From positions 4,898,001-4,962,000 of the forward strand of contig LR590463.1 of NCBI GenBank assembly GCA_901472405.1: a stretch of 64,000 nt of DNA. Reading direction: 5' to 3'. The position numbers and the translations under genes are program-made. The number at the start of each line of letters is the position of its first letter. Position 1 is the first letter of the stretch. Under the pieces are notes generated by a model. The model was not told the origin of the DNA. It saw nothing but the letters and a program-made list of their open reading frames with translations, and searched no databases. Below, in pieces: positions 29,833 to 39,240 of the stretch. The DNA is from Serratia rubidaea (lineage in GTDB: Bacteria > Pseudomonadota > Gammaproteobacteria > Enterobacterales > Enterobacteriaceae).

Positions 29833-30204
29833 AAAAAAGGCGACAGGTTAAACCTGTCGCCTATTTCATACCTTCATACGAAGGATATTCCTGCTACGCA
29901 CTCCATGCGCACACTCAACATCCCGGTTTTTCCTTCTGCTATCAGCGCATTCCCTGCTATTTAGCCTTTCATCCTGGAAAGAAAAATCATCCCTGTACGC
30001 AATCCTTTCGTATCCGCTCATCCTGAGCGCGCATCCCGCGAGCATCCGACTGCCAATACTCCACCATCCTTGTGGCGTTCGCTAATCCTAAGCGAACAAA
30101 TCAACGCCGTTTGAAGTCATCCTGTCACTCATCGCACTTCCTGTGCGCTCCCTGAGGTTTTTCGTTCATCCTGAACGTTCCTGATTCCTTCACATCCTGC
30201 GTTG
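29833..30204 (-). ncRNA. csrC: CsrC regulatory RNA (CsrA sponge)
   Basis: Between yihI and engB the minus strand carries 22 GGA triplets in about 320 bases, many in AGGAUG/CAGGA contexts, the hallmark of CsrB/CsrC RNAs that sequester CsrA. It ends in a stem formed by GGCGACAGG and CCUGUCGCC with a U6 run (29833-29861), nearly identical to the E. coli CsrC terminator. Position matches E. coli. The 5' end near 30204 is inferred from a promoter (TTGAGC-N16-TAAAGT, minus strand), giving about 370 nt, longer than the about 245 nt of E. coli. Expression is expected to depend on BarA/UvrY. Confidence 0.88.
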
Positions 30205-30210
30205 GTCGCT

Positions 30211-30238
30211 ACTTTACGCGGATTACGCCTGCGCTCAA
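30211..30238 (-). promoter_or_regulatory. Candidate csrC promoter
   Basis: On the minus strand, -35 TTGAGC (30233-30238) and -10 TAAAGT (30211-30216) are separated by 16 bases, just before the first GGA motifs. A TGTAAG further upstream could be half of a UvrY/GacA-type box. Confidence 0.45.
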
Positions 30239-30500
30239 GGTACTCACAACGGCTTACACGGATTATTTGCACCAAACACAAAACAACTAATTGTTTTTAA
30301 AATAAATATTAATTTTACGGCCGGAAAATAAAGCGACATATCCCCCTGTTGGAATGGCAAATGTCTTACACGCCAATGCCGCTTTGTCGGTGGATAATCG
30401 CCGCTCTGAGGGGGAAAATCGGAGAAAGCGCCCCTTTTTCACGCTGATGCAGTTATAATCGCCCACCAGAAAGCCCTTCTTCACTCGGAGACGAAAAATT

Positions 30501-31151
30501 TTGACCAGCAAAAATTACAACTACCACATGACCCATTTCGTCACCAGTGCGCCCGACATCCGCCATCTGCCGCCGGATGCCGGAATTGAAGTGGCATTCG
30601 CCGGCCGCTCTAACGCCGGCAAGTCCAGCGCACTGAATACGCTGACGAACCAGAAAAGCCTGGCGCGCACCAGTAAAACCCCGGGACGCACCCAGCTTAT
30701 CAACCTGTTTGAAGTGGAAGACGGCATCCGCCTGGTCGACCTGCCGGGTTACGGCTATGCTGAAGTACCGGAAGAGATGAAGCGCAAATGGCAGCGCGCG
30801 CTGGGTGAATACCTGCAGATGCGCAACAGCCTGAAAGGGCTGGTTGTGCTGATGGATATCCGTCATCCGCTCAAAGATCTCGATCAGCAAATGATTCAGT
30901 GGGCGGTGGATGTCGGCACTCCGGTTCTGGTGCTGCTGACCAAGGCCGACAAGTTGGCTTCTGGCGCGCGCAAGGCGCAGGTCAATATGGTGCGTGAAGC
31001 GGTGCTGGCGTTTATGGGCGATATCCAGGTCGAGCCATTCTCTTCGCTGAAAAAATTTGGCGTTGATAAACTGAGCCAGAAGCTGAACACCTGGTTTAAC
31101 GAGATCCCACCGGAAGTACTGCCGGAAGAGGATGACATCGGCGGCGAGTAA
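30501..31151 (+). CDS. engB: Ribosome biogenesis GTPase EngB (YihA/YsxC)
   Basis: EngB is an essential small GTPase acting in 50S assembly. The G motifs are GRSNAGKSS (G1), DLPGYGYAEV (G3) and TKADKL (G4). I use the TTG at 30501 because conservation with E. coli starts there (MTSKNY), with GGAG about 10 bases upstream; an ATG at 30528 (MTHFV) is the alternative. At 216 residues it is family length. A strong terminator follows. Confidence 0.95.
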   Translation: MTSKNYNYHMTHFVTSAPDIRHLPPDAGIEVAFAGRSNAGKSSALNTLTNQKSLARTSKTPGRTQLINLFEVEDGIRLVDLPGYGYAEVPEEMKRKWQRALGEYLQMRNSLKGLVVLMDIRHPLKDLDQQMIQWAVDVGTPVLVLLTKADKLASGARKAQVNMVREAVLAFMGDIQVEPFSSLKKFGVDKLSQKLNTWFNEIPPEVLPEEDDIGGE

Positions 31152-31173
31152 CGCCCAGAGCAGATGATAATCA

Positions 31174-31197
31174 GGGTCCGCCAGCGGGCCCTTTTTT
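31174..31197 (+). terminator. Rho-independent terminator of engB
   Basis: An 8-bp stem GGGTCCGC / GCGGGCCC with a CA apex is followed by T6. Confidence 0.9.
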
Positions 31198-31359
31198 GAT
31201 CGCGCCAGAAGATTTTGTTATCTAATTACAGATCTGAACGAAAGATATCAGAAAAAGTTATGACAAGATGACGGGAAAATGACGATTGGCGGCGAGTAAG
31301 GGTTGCAAAACGCCGGGAAAGGTCGTGATAGAGAACGGGTAATCTTATTGTTTTTACAA

Positions 31360-31466
31360 TAAAAAACGCCCCAGTCACTGCTGACTGGGGCGGCTAATAT
31401 TCAGCCAAATCCGATTACGTGAAGTAAAAGGTCTGAAAGATAGAACATCTTACCTCTGTACCCTAC
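31360..31466 (-). ncRNA. spf: Spot 42 small RNA
   Basis: The minus-strand sequence starts GUAGGGUACAGAGGUAAGAU and matches E. coli Spot 42 almost base for base, including the GACCUUUUACUUCACGUAAU region. It ends in the GCCCCAGUCA / UGACUGGGGC terminator stem with U6. The 107-nt gene lies between engB and polA, as in E. coli. Spot 42 is an Hfq-dependent RNA repressed by CRP-cAMP that regulates galK and many carbon-metabolism mRNAs. Confidence 0.97.
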
Positions 31467-31640
31467 GCCTGTAACTTTACATCATTTTTTCACCAGGAAA
31501 AAGAATTTTCTGTAGTTTAGTTACAGCCTGAAAGGGGGAATAACGGCGATGTTGCGGAAACAATCGCCGTATAATGTAGCTAAATTACGAAAATAGCTGG
31601 GTTTTTCGCCGTTTAGCGCAACGTTCGGCCAGTTGCGTCA

Positions 31641-34434
31641 TTAATGCGCTTCTTCCCAGTTATTTCCGCTGCCGACGTCCACTTTTAACGGCACCGCCAG
31701 CGTCATACTGCCTTCCATCAGGTCGCGAATGCGCTGGCTGGCTTCTTCCAGCACTGACTCGTGCACTTCAAACACCAGTTCATCGTGCACCTGCATGATC
31801 ACGCGCACCTGCGGTTCTTTCTGCTCCAGCAGCCAGCTATCCACGGCGATCATCGCACGTTTGATGATATCGGCCGCGGTACCCTGCATCGGCGCGTTGA
31901 TCGCCGCCCGCTCCGCCGCCTTACGGCGCATACCGTTGCTGGAGCGCACGTCCGGCAGATAGAGACGACGGCCGTCCAACGTGCTGACGAACCCCTGTTC
32001 GGAAGCCTGCTGACGCGTGCGCTCCATATAATCCAGTACGCCGGGGTAACGCTCAAAATAGAGATCCATATAGCGCTGCGCCTCATTGCGCGGGATCCCC
32101 AACTGGCGCGCCAGACCAAAGGCGCTCATGCCGTAAATCAGGCCGAAGTTGATCGCCTTGGCGCTGCGGCGCTGTTCACCGGTAACTTTATCCAACGGCA
32201 CGCCAAAGACCTCGGACGCCGTCGCCCGGTGAATATCTTCCCCGGCGGCAAAGGCTTTCAGCAGCCCCTCATCCTGCGACAGATGCGCCATAATGCGCAG
32301 CTCAATCTGCGAGTAGTCGGCGGCCAAAAATACGGTATCCCTTCGGCGCAATAAACGCCTGACGAATGCGCCGCCCTTCTTCATTACGCACCGGATGTTC
32401 TGCAGGTTCGGATCGCTCGATGACAGGCGGCCGGTAGCGGTGACCGCCTGATGGTACGAGGTGTGCACCCGGCCGCTGACCGGGTTAATCATCTGCGGCA
32501 GCTTATCGGTATAGGTGGACTTCAGCTTGGCCAGGCCGCGGTATTCCAGGATCACTTTTGGCAGCGGATAGTCCAGCGCCAGCTCGGCCAGCACTTCTTC
32601 ATTGGTGGACGGCGCGCCTCCTGGGGTCTTTTTCAACACCGGCAGTTTTTGCTTCTCATACAAAATCGCCTGCAGCTGTTTGGTCGACGCCAGGTTAAAC
32701 GGCTCTTCCGCCAGCTCATGCGCCTGCGTTTCCAGCTCGGCCAGCCGCTTGGTCAGCTCCTGCGAATGGGTCGCCAGAATATGCTGGTCGATCAGCACGC
32801 CGGTGCGTTCAATGCGGGAAAGTACCGGCAGTAACGGCATTTCAATCTCACTGAACACCTTGCGCTGGCCGTCGCTCTCTTTCAGTTTCGGCCACATGGC
32901 CAAATGCAGCTGCAAAGTGACGTCCGCGTCTTCCGCCGCGTACGGCGCCGCCTGTTCCAAGGCGATCTGGTTGAAGGTCAGCTGATTTTTACCTTTGCCG
33001 GCAATTTCTTCAAAGGTAATGGTTTTATGGCCAAGATAGCGATCGGCCAGGCTGTCCATATCATGACGGCCGCCGACGCTGTCCAGCACGTAGGATTCCA
33101 GCATGGTGTCGTAGGCAATGCCGCGCAGATCGATGTCATAACGCGCCAGCAGGCTCTTGTCGAACTTCAGGTTCTGCCCGACCTTCAGCGCTTTTTCATC
33201 TTCCAGCAGCGGCTTTAGCGTTGCCAGCACATAGTCGCGATCCAGCTGCGCCGGCGCATCCAGATAGTCATGCGCCACCGGCAAATAAGCGGCGACGCCG
33301 GGTTCGATGGCAAACGACAGGCCGATCAGGTTCGCACTCTGCGTATCCAGGCCGTCGGTTTCGGTATCAAAGGCAAACAGCTCGGCTTTTTTCAGCCGCT
33401 CCAGCCATTCGGCAAAGGTTTTTTCATCCAGAATGGTGACATAGCCATCCTGCGACAGCTTGGCTTCCGCCTCGGCTTTAGGCGTCTCTGCAGCGGCGGA
33501 CGGTTTTGCCGCGCTGGTGGCCTTGCGCCGCTGCCTTTCTTGCCCTGCAGCCAGGTGCCGGACTCAACGTCCGCCAGCCAGCGCTTGAATTCATACTGTT
33601 TAAACAGCTGATGCAATTGATCAACGTCCGGCGGCAGGACGTTCAGTTCGCTGCAGCTGACTTCCAGCTCAACGTCGGTTTTGATAGTCGCCAGCTGATA
33701 GGAGAGGTAGGCCACCTCTTTGTTCTGCTCCAGCTTGGCGGCCATGGTTTTGGCACCGCGGAAGCTCAGGGTCGCAATGCTGTCCAGGTTGGCATACAGC
33801 GTATCCAGGCCGCCCAGCCCCTGCAGCAGCGCCTGCGCCGTTTTCTCGCCCACGCCCGGCACGCCGGGATGTTATCGGAGAGTCGCCCATCAGCGCCAGA
33901 AAATCGATGATCAATTCCGGTGGGATGCCATATTTATCACACACTTCCTGCGGCCCCAGAATGGTGTTTGTTCATGGTGTTGATCAGCGTAACGTTTGCG
34001 TCACCAGCTGCGCCATATCTTTATCGCCGGTGCTGATCAGCACGGCATGGCCGGCTTTTTCCGCCTGCAGCGCCAGCGTGCCGATAACATCATCCGCCTC
34101 AACGCCCGGCGTCCACCAGCAACGGCAGCCCCATGGCCTTGACCATGCGGTGCAAAGGTTCGATCTGCGCGCGCAGATCGTCAGGCATCGGCGGACGATG
34201 AGACTTGTACTCAGCGAATAACTCATCGCGGAAAGTTTTGCCTTTGCATCGAACACTACCGCCACATGGGTTGGCGCGTACTGCTGCAGCAGACTGCGCA
34301 ACATATTCAGCACGCGTACATGGCGCCGTCGGTTCACCGGCAGAGTTGGTCAGCGGCGGGAAGGCATGATAGGCACGATAGAGGTAAGAGGAACCATCTA
34401 CCAGGATCAAAGGGTTTTCAGCAATCTGGGCCAT
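31641..34434 (-). CDS. polA: DNA polymerase I (at least eleven frame breaks)
   Basis: Pol I performs Okazaki fragment maturation and repair. The start MAQIAENPLILVDGSSYLYRAYHAF, the 5'-nuclease domain (GVEADDVIGTLA, IIDFLALMGDS), the 3'-5' exonuclease domain (FAFDTETDGLD) and the polymerase motifs A (ADYSQIELRIMAHL), B (RRSAKAINFGLIYGMSA) and C (MQVHDELVFEV) are all present, but spread over several frames. Breaks are near 34329-34335, 34318-34324, 34241, 34104-34106, 33997-34003, 33967-33969, 33877-33884, 33863-33867, 33523-33530, 32391-32394 and 32326-32330. Eight losses and three gains restore 933 codons (932 residues; E. coli has 928). Confidence 0.93.
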
Positions 34435-34557
34435 AGCGTTTCTTTTTGATGATGGACTTAGGGTAAGGATGCCATAGCTGGCGCCGGAGACGATCCTTAG
34501 CGCGCATTACGATGAAAAATGATCGCCTTTTGCAAAGCGATCCGCAGGAATCGTACC

Positions 34558-34566
34558 TGTGGATAA
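34558..34566. promoter_or_regulatory. DnaA box upstream of polA
   Basis: TGTGGATAA is the reverse complement of the consensus DnaA box TTATCCACA. A related TGTGCATAG follows at 34570-34578. DnaA stimulation of polA has been reported in E. coli (from memory), which makes this site plausible. Confidence 0.6.
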
Positions 34567-34591
34567 GTTTGTGCATAGAAAAGAGAATGAA

Positions 34592-34617
34592 TTATAACAA
34601 TGGGTTAATTGTTATAA
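34592..34617. repeat. Perfect 10-bp inverted repeat upstream of polA
   Basis: TTATAACAAT and ATTGTTATAA flank a 6-base spacer. The arms are perfect. It could be an operator or an AT-rich structure; no known regulator is recognised. Confidence 0.5.
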
Positions 34618-34752
34618 TAACAAATAAAAAAACCAATAAAATCATGGCGTTTTATGGTAAGCATCGCTTGACCGCCATAATTTCCATTTTTTGAGATTTG
34701 TGGATATAAGTTACACGCGTTGTTCGGCACGCCGTTAATCAAATTCGGCGCC

Positions 34753-34953
34753 TCAATTACCTAGCACAAACTGGGAAAGTTGCACGAAAATGCAGCAAAT
34801 TACGACCATAAAAAACGCAGTAACCGCGAGAGTCCGTAAGGCAGCAGACGAGGGTAAAGAAAACAGTTGCGCGTTGTGGGCGCTTTCCTCCCCGCTTTCT
34901 GTTAAAATGCGTCCTTCACGCGCGGAAGCGTATGCCTGCAACGCTGTTTCCAA
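34753..34953 (-). CDS. Possible small membrane protein between polA and yihG (66 residues)
   Basis: A 66-codon frame encodes a C-terminal hydrophobic helix (ALRTLAVTAFFMVVICCIFV) after a polar N-terminal half. The C-terminal half has the look of a real single-span protein. A GGGGAGGAAAG lies inside the frame (minus-strand reading) at about 34885-34895, which suggests a shorter true product whose start codon may be hidden by a sequence error. The 5' part overlaps the putative yihG start region on the other strand. The rest of the about 500-base gap between polA and yihG holds no further gene. Confidence 0.33.
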   Translation of the reverse strand: METALQAYASAREGRILTESGEESAHNAQLFSLPSSAALRTLAVTAFFMVVICCIFVQLSQFVLGN

Positions 34954-35881
34954 CTAACCGTCAACCGATAACCATGCCAAGATTGTTAGCCCCTGTTATT
35001 TTTATTATTTCTGCCTTATTGACCATCCTGTTGACGGTATTGTGTTCAATCCCCATCACGCTGGCCGTATTGTTAAGCTATTGGTGCCCGTCCCGGCAAT
35101 CTGGCGGGGCATTTCCGCATTTGCTGATTTTATGATGTGGTGCTGGTGTCAGGGGCTGGCTTTGCTGCTGCGCATTAACCCGCAGCTAAGCTGGGATATT
35201 GAAGGGCTGGAAGGGCTAAGCCGTAAAAACTGGTATCTGCTGATCAGTAATCATGAAAAGCTGGTCAGATATCGTCGTGCTTTGCGTGCTATTTCGCAAT
35301 CATGCCCCGATGAATAAATACTTCCTTAAGCAGCAGCTCGCTTGGGTGCCTTTTGTCGGCCTGGCCTGCTGGGCGCTGGATATGCCGTTTATGAAACGCT
35401 ACTCACGCGCCTATTTGCTTAAGCACCCGGAAAAGCGCGGCCAGGATATTGAGACCACCCGCCGTTCCTGCGAAAAGTTTCGCCAGCGGCCGACCACCAT
35501 CGTCAATTTTGTGGAAGGGTCACGCTTCACCGAAGCGAAAAAAATTAAAACCAATTCGCCCTACCGCAATTTACTGGCGCCAAAGGCTGCCGGCATTGCC
35601 TTTACCCTCAGCGCGTTAGGCAGCCAGTTCGATAAAATACTCAACGTTACGCTGCACTACCGGATAACAGCGAACACCCATTCCTGGATATGTTATGCGG
35701 GCGTCTGAAGCGGATAGTGGTGCGTATTGAAACCTTGCCTATCGATGAAAGTCTGCATGGCGACTACTTCAACGATAAGCAATATAAACGGCAGTTCCAG
35801 CTGTGGCTGAATACGCTCTGGCAGGAAAAGGATCGGTTACTGGATAAGCTCAAGCGCCAAACAAAAAACGCCGGTCAATGA
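34932..35881 (+). CDS. yihG: YihG, lysophospholipid-type acyltransferase (three frame breaks)
   Basis: YihG is an inner-membrane 1-acylglycerol-3-phosphate acyltransferase-family protein of about 310 residues. An N-terminal membrane segment (LLAPVIFIISALLTILLTVL) precedes the catalytic HX4D motif, which reads NHESWSD once the frame is corrected, and the glycerophosphate-binding FVEGSRFT. Breaks are a missing base near 35065, an extra A in 35256-35259, and a missing C at 35660-35661. The corrected length is 316 residues from ATG 34932 or 302 from ATG 34974; neither start has a strong ribosome site. It is next to dsbA on the opposite strand, as in E. coli. Confidence 0.88.
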
Positions 35882-35889
35882 CCGGCGTT
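35863..35889 (-). terminator. Rho-independent terminator of dsbA
   Basis: On the minus strand a 9-bp stem AACGCCGGT / ACCGGCGTT is followed by T6. It overlaps the last codons of convergent yihG. Confidence 0.88.
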
Positions 35890-35912
35890 GCAATATTCAG
35901 CTTCAGTGAACG

Positions 35913-36536
35913 TTATTTCTTTTCGCTCAGGAATTTAACTACGTCAGCAAACTGCTTCACGTAAGCATCCATTGAGCTGGTATCCAGGCCGTCATTCTTG
36001 ACCATGTATTTACCGTTAACAAACACCGCCGGCACGCCGCGCAGCTGCAGATCTTCCGCGGCTTTCTCCTGCTGAACGACCAAAGACTTCACCACGAAGC
36101 TGTTCAGCGCCGCATCATAGTCTTCCGCCTTCACGCCCGCCTTCACAAACACGTTGCGAATATCATCCGGCGTTTGCATGGTTTGGGTTTTCTGTACCGC
36201 TTCAAACATCGGTTGGGTGATCTTGTCTTCTACGCCCAGCGCCATCGCCACAGCCCATGCCTGAGTCAGCTGCTTGCCCAGCGGGCCCAGGAACTCAACG
36301 TGGTACTTGGTCATTTTGGTGCCCGCCGGCAACGCTTTTTTCACCGAGTCGGAAACGTGGTAAACCTCTTCAAACTGGTAGCAGTGCGGGCAGTAGAACG
36401 AGAAGAACTCCAGCACCTGCGGCTCGCCGGTGACCGGCTTGTCCAGAGTGACATACTGGGTACCATCGCTGAACTGCGCGGCGGAGGCGCTAAACGCCAT
36501 AACCATACCAACGAGCGCCAACCAAATCTTTTTCAT
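35913..36536 (-). CDS. dsbA: Thiol:disulfide oxidoreductase DsbA
   Basis: DsbA introduces disulfide bonds into exported proteins in the periplasm and is reoxidised by DsbB. A signal peptide (MKKIWLALVGMVMAFSASA, about 19 residues) precedes a thioredoxin fold with the active-site Cys49-Pro-His-Cys52 (FFSFYCPHCYQFEE) and the cis-proline loop RGVPAVFV. At 207 residues it is family length. It lies 29 bases after srkA, so the two are probably cotranscribed; in E. coli this operon responds to Cpx. Confidence 0.97.
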   Translation of the reverse strand: MKKIWLALVGMVMAFSASAAQFSDGTQYVTLDKPVTGEPQVLEFFSFYCPHCYQFEEVYHVSDSVKKALPAGTKMTKYHVEFLGPLGKQLTQAWAVAMALGVEDKITQPMFEAVQKTQTMQTPDDIRNVFVKAGVKAEDYDAALNSFVVKSLVVQQEKAAEDLQLRGVPAVFVNGKYMVKNDGLDTSSMDAYVKQFADVVKFLSEKK

Positions 36537-36565
36537 AAGACTAAACTCTCCATTGTGTTAAATCT

Positions 36566-37551
36566 TCAATACATCGGCATCAGCTGCAAAGGAGGCTCCT
36601 GTAGCAGCTTGACCTGTTCAGTAAATGTCGCGGTCTGAGACAACCAGAAATCAGACTCCGCCATCCACGGAAAACTTCTTGGAAACGCCGGATCCTGCCA
36701 GCGACGCGCTACCCATGCCAGGTAATACACCATACGCATCGCCCGTAACGGCTCAATCAACGCCAGCTCACGCGGTCAAACTCGGCAAATTCGCTATAGG
36801 CTTCCAACAACACATCCAACTGCAGCAGCTGCTCGCTGCGCTCACCGTGCAGCAGCATCCAAAGATCCTGCACTGCGGGGCCATTACGCGCATCATCAAG
36901 ATCGACGAACAGCGGACCGTCGCGCCACAGGATATTGCCCGGATGGCAATCACCGTGTAAACGCAGCGGCTGCCAGTCCAGGTGCCAACTCTGCTTAATG
37001 GCGTCGATCAGCCTATCCGTCGCGCCAAGAAAAGCTTCCCGCTGCGCCGACGGCACTAAGTCACAACCTGCCAGCACTTCTCTGGGCGCGGTGAGATACT
37101 CGTCAACGCCGATGGTCGGGCGCGCGGTAAACAGCTTTTCCCGGCCGGTTTGGTGAATGCGCCCCAAAAAGCGGCCGACCCATTCCAGCTGGTCGAGATT
37201 ATCTATCTCATACTGCCGCCCGCCGACGCTGGGGAAAACGGCAAAATAAAAGCCGCCGAAGCTCTGCAGCGTTTTCCCTTGCAGCCGTAGCGGCGCAACC
37301 GCAGGCACCTCGGCATTGCTCAGGTCGAGAGAAAATTGATGTTCTTCCTCAATCTGCGCGGCGTTCCAGCGTTCGGGACGATAAAACTTCACCACATAGC
37401 GGTGACGTTCTTCATCGGCAAACTGATAAACGCGGTTCTCATAGCTGTTGAGCGCCGTCAGGCCGGAATCAACGCGCAGGCCGACCCCTTCTAATGCGGC
37501 CATAATAAGATCGGGAGAAAGGGTAGCAAAATTAAACGCAGAATCGTTCAT
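36566..37551 (-). CDS. srkA: Stress response kinase A (YihE) (one frame break)
   Basis: SrkA is a Ser/Thr protein kinase with a choline/aminoglycoside-kinase-like fold that protects against stress-induced death. Catalytic motifs are LRLHGDCHPGNILW (HGDxHxGN) and FVDLDDARNG. A missing G near 36769-36771 shifts the frame after EFAEFDR; restoring it leads to ALIEPLRAMRMVYYLAW and an end at QLMPMY, giving 328 residues as in E. coli. I use ATG 37551 (MNDSAFNF); ATG 37563 is an alternative with a weak AGG upstream. Confidence 0.92.
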
Positions 37552-37632
37552 AACAACATTCATTTTAGCCTGATGACAGCACGGGGCCGGGAATGAAAAT
37601 AGTAGCATCGTTGCCCCTGTACCGCAGCAGCA

Positions 37633-37902
37633 CTAGTCCTTAATCACGCCGCGCGCACGTAATAATGCCGTTTTGAAATCTTCTTCGTAGTCTTTTTTCA
37701 GACCGGGGATCTGTTCCGTTGCGGCGCTGCCGCGCATTTTCAGATGATAGATTAAAATATCATCGCTCAGCCCGGCCAAATCACCCTGGAAACCCGCTTC
37801 CTGCGCCAGCTTTTGCAGAAACTGCATCAGATTGAGGTCGGGCTCTTCCTGCCAGGCCGGATGCAGTAGCTCAATCAATTCGTCCACGCGATGCGTTTTC
37901 AT
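37633..37902 (-). CDS. yihD: YihD, conserved DUF1040 protein
   Basis: This 89-residue cytosolic protein matches E. coli YihD in length and sequence (DLNLMQFLQKLAQEAGF, DILIYHLKMR, KDYEEDFKTALLRARGVIKD). No function is established. The ATG at 37902 (MKTHRVDE) has a GGA about 9 bases upstream; ATG 37908 is also possible. It lies upstream of srkA and divergent from mobA. Confidence 0.93.
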   Translation of the reverse strand: MKTHRVDELIELLHPAWQEEPDLNLMQFLQKLAQEAGFQGDLAGLSDDILIYHLKMRGSAATEQIPGLKKDYEEDFKTALLRARGVIKD

Positions 37903-38050
37903 ACTCATTCGTCCAATGAAGTCGATAAACCCACAAAGTAGCAGGCTTGCCTGCACAGGGAAAGGAACAGCGTGTCAATAAAGGTAAATCCTGATGTCCG
38001 GGCGGCTTTAGCGCTACAATCAGGGCGCAGGTTTCAAAAGGGAAAGGTTT

Positions 38051-38644
38051 ATGCATACAGATATTACCGGGGTGATCCTGGCTGGCGGCAGAGCTACGCG
38101 CATGGGGGGAGAAGATAAGGGATTGATCTCGCTTGGCGGGATCCCACTCTATCGCCATGTGCTAGAGCGCCTGGCGCCGCAGGTTAACGCCGTAATCATC
38201 AGCGCCAATCGCAATCAGGCAGTTTATCAGCAGAGCGGGCTGCCGGTTGTCGGCGATCTGACAGCAGATTTTGCCGGGCCGCTGGCGGGCATGCTGGCCG
38301 GCTTACGAGCGGCACACGGCGACTGGGTAGCCTTTGTCCCATGCGACGTTCCTGATTTGCCGCTCACGTTGGTGGAGATGCTGTGGCAAGGCAAGCAGCA
38401 GGCCCTGGCGGCCTATGCCAGCGATGGCGAGCGCGCTCATCCAACGCTGGCGCTGCTGCACAAAAGCCTGGCGCCACAGTTGGCTGAGTATTTGGCGCGG
38501 GGAGAACGTAAGCTGATGCTGTTCCTTAAACAGGTTGCCGCCAGGCAGGTAGTATTCAACGGGCAGGCCCATGCCTTCCTGAATCTGAATACTCCCGATG
38601 ATTGCCGGCATTGGCTACAGGAGAAGGGGATCGCCAATGACTAA
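38051..38644 (+). CDS. mobA: Molybdenum cofactor guanylyltransferase MobA
   Basis: MobA attaches GMP to molybdopterin-Mo to make the MGD cofactor of DMSO-reductase-family enzymes. The nucleotide-binding signature LAGGRATRMGGEDKG lies at residues 11-25, and a second conserved site is PCDVPDLP. At 197 residues it is family length. AAAGG precedes the start. Its end overlaps mobB by 8 bases. Confidence 0.96.
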   Translation: MHTDITGVILAGGRATRMGGEDKGLISLGGIPLYRHVLERLAPQVNAVIISANRNQAVYQQSGLPVVGDLTADFAGPLAGMLAGLRAAHGDWVAFVPCDVPDLPLTLVEMLWQGKQQALAAYASDGERAHPTLALLHKSLAPQLAEYLARGERKLMLFLKQVAARQVVFNGQAHAFLNLNTPDDCRHWLQEKGIAND

Positions 38645-39149
38645 ACTCGCCACGCCTCTGCTTGCCATTGCCGCTTACAGCGGTACCGGCAAGACCACGC
38701 TGCTCAAGCAGCTGATCCCACTGCTGCGAGAAAGACATATTCGGGTCGGGCTGATCAAACACACCCACCATGATATGGATATCGATAAACCGGGGAAAGA
38801 CAGCTACGAACTGCGTAAGGCCGGTGCCGACCAGACCCTGGTCGCCAGCGATCGGCGTTGGGCACTGATGACGGAAACGCCGGAACAGCAACCGCTAAAT
38901 CTTCACTATCTGGCTAGCCGGTTCGACCACAATAACGTCGACCTTATTCTGGTCGAAGGCTTTAAACATGAGCCAGTCAGCAAAATCATTCTCTACCGGG
39001 CCGAAATTGGCCGGCCGCTGGAGGAGATGCTGGATAAGCATGTGATTGCGGTTGCCAGCGATCGCGCGCTTGATTTTGCCGGCGAGCGGCTTGATATCAA
39101 CGATCCACCAAGCATTGCCGAGTTTATTGTGCATTGGCTGAATAAATAA
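38637..39149 (+). CDS. mobB: Molybdopterin-guanine dinucleotide biosynthesis protein MobB
   Basis: MobB is a GTP-binding partner of MobA; it is not strictly required. The P-loop AYSGTGKTTLL is at the N-terminus, followed by GLIKHTHHDMDIDKPGKDSYELRKAGA and LVEGFKHEP. The ATG at 38637 was chosen because conservation begins at MTKLATPLL; it overlaps mobA, implying coupled translation. The product has 170 residues. A strong terminator follows, and then the convergent rRNA operon. Confidence 0.95.
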   Translation: MTKLATPLLAIAAYSGTGKTTLLKQLIPLLRERHIRVGLIKHTHHDMDIDKPGKDSYELRKAGADQTLVASDRRWALMTETPEQQPLNLHYLASRFDHNNVDLILVEGFKHEPVSKIILYRAEIGRPLEEMLDKHVIAVASDRALDFAGERLDINDPPSIAEFIVHWLNK

Positions 39150-39152
39150 ACC

Positions 39153-39180
39153 AGCAGGCAATGATTGCCTGCTTTTTTAT
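39153..39180 (+). terminator. Rho-independent terminator of mobAB
   Basis: A 9-bp stem AGCAGGCAA / TTGCCTGCT with a TGA loop is followed by T-rich sequence. Confidence 0.9.
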
Positions 39181-39198
39181 TTTTTTCTGACCAAACGC

Positions 39199-39228
39199 AA
39201 AAAGCCTCATGCTTTCGCATGAGGCTTT
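39199..39228 (-). terminator. rRNA operon terminator
   Basis: On the minus strand, a 12-bp stem AAAGCCTCATGC / GCATGAGGCTTT with a GAAA loop leads into TTTTTGCG, 13 bases after 5S rRNA. It matches enterobacterial rrn terminators. Confidence 0.9.
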
Positions 39229-39240
39229 CTACTTTATTTG

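Noticed and set aside
29875..30204. Short repeated CATCCTG units resembling a repeat array
   Set aside because: Spacing and units are irregular; the minus-strand reading with GGA motifs and a csrC terminator explains them. It is not a CRISPR array.
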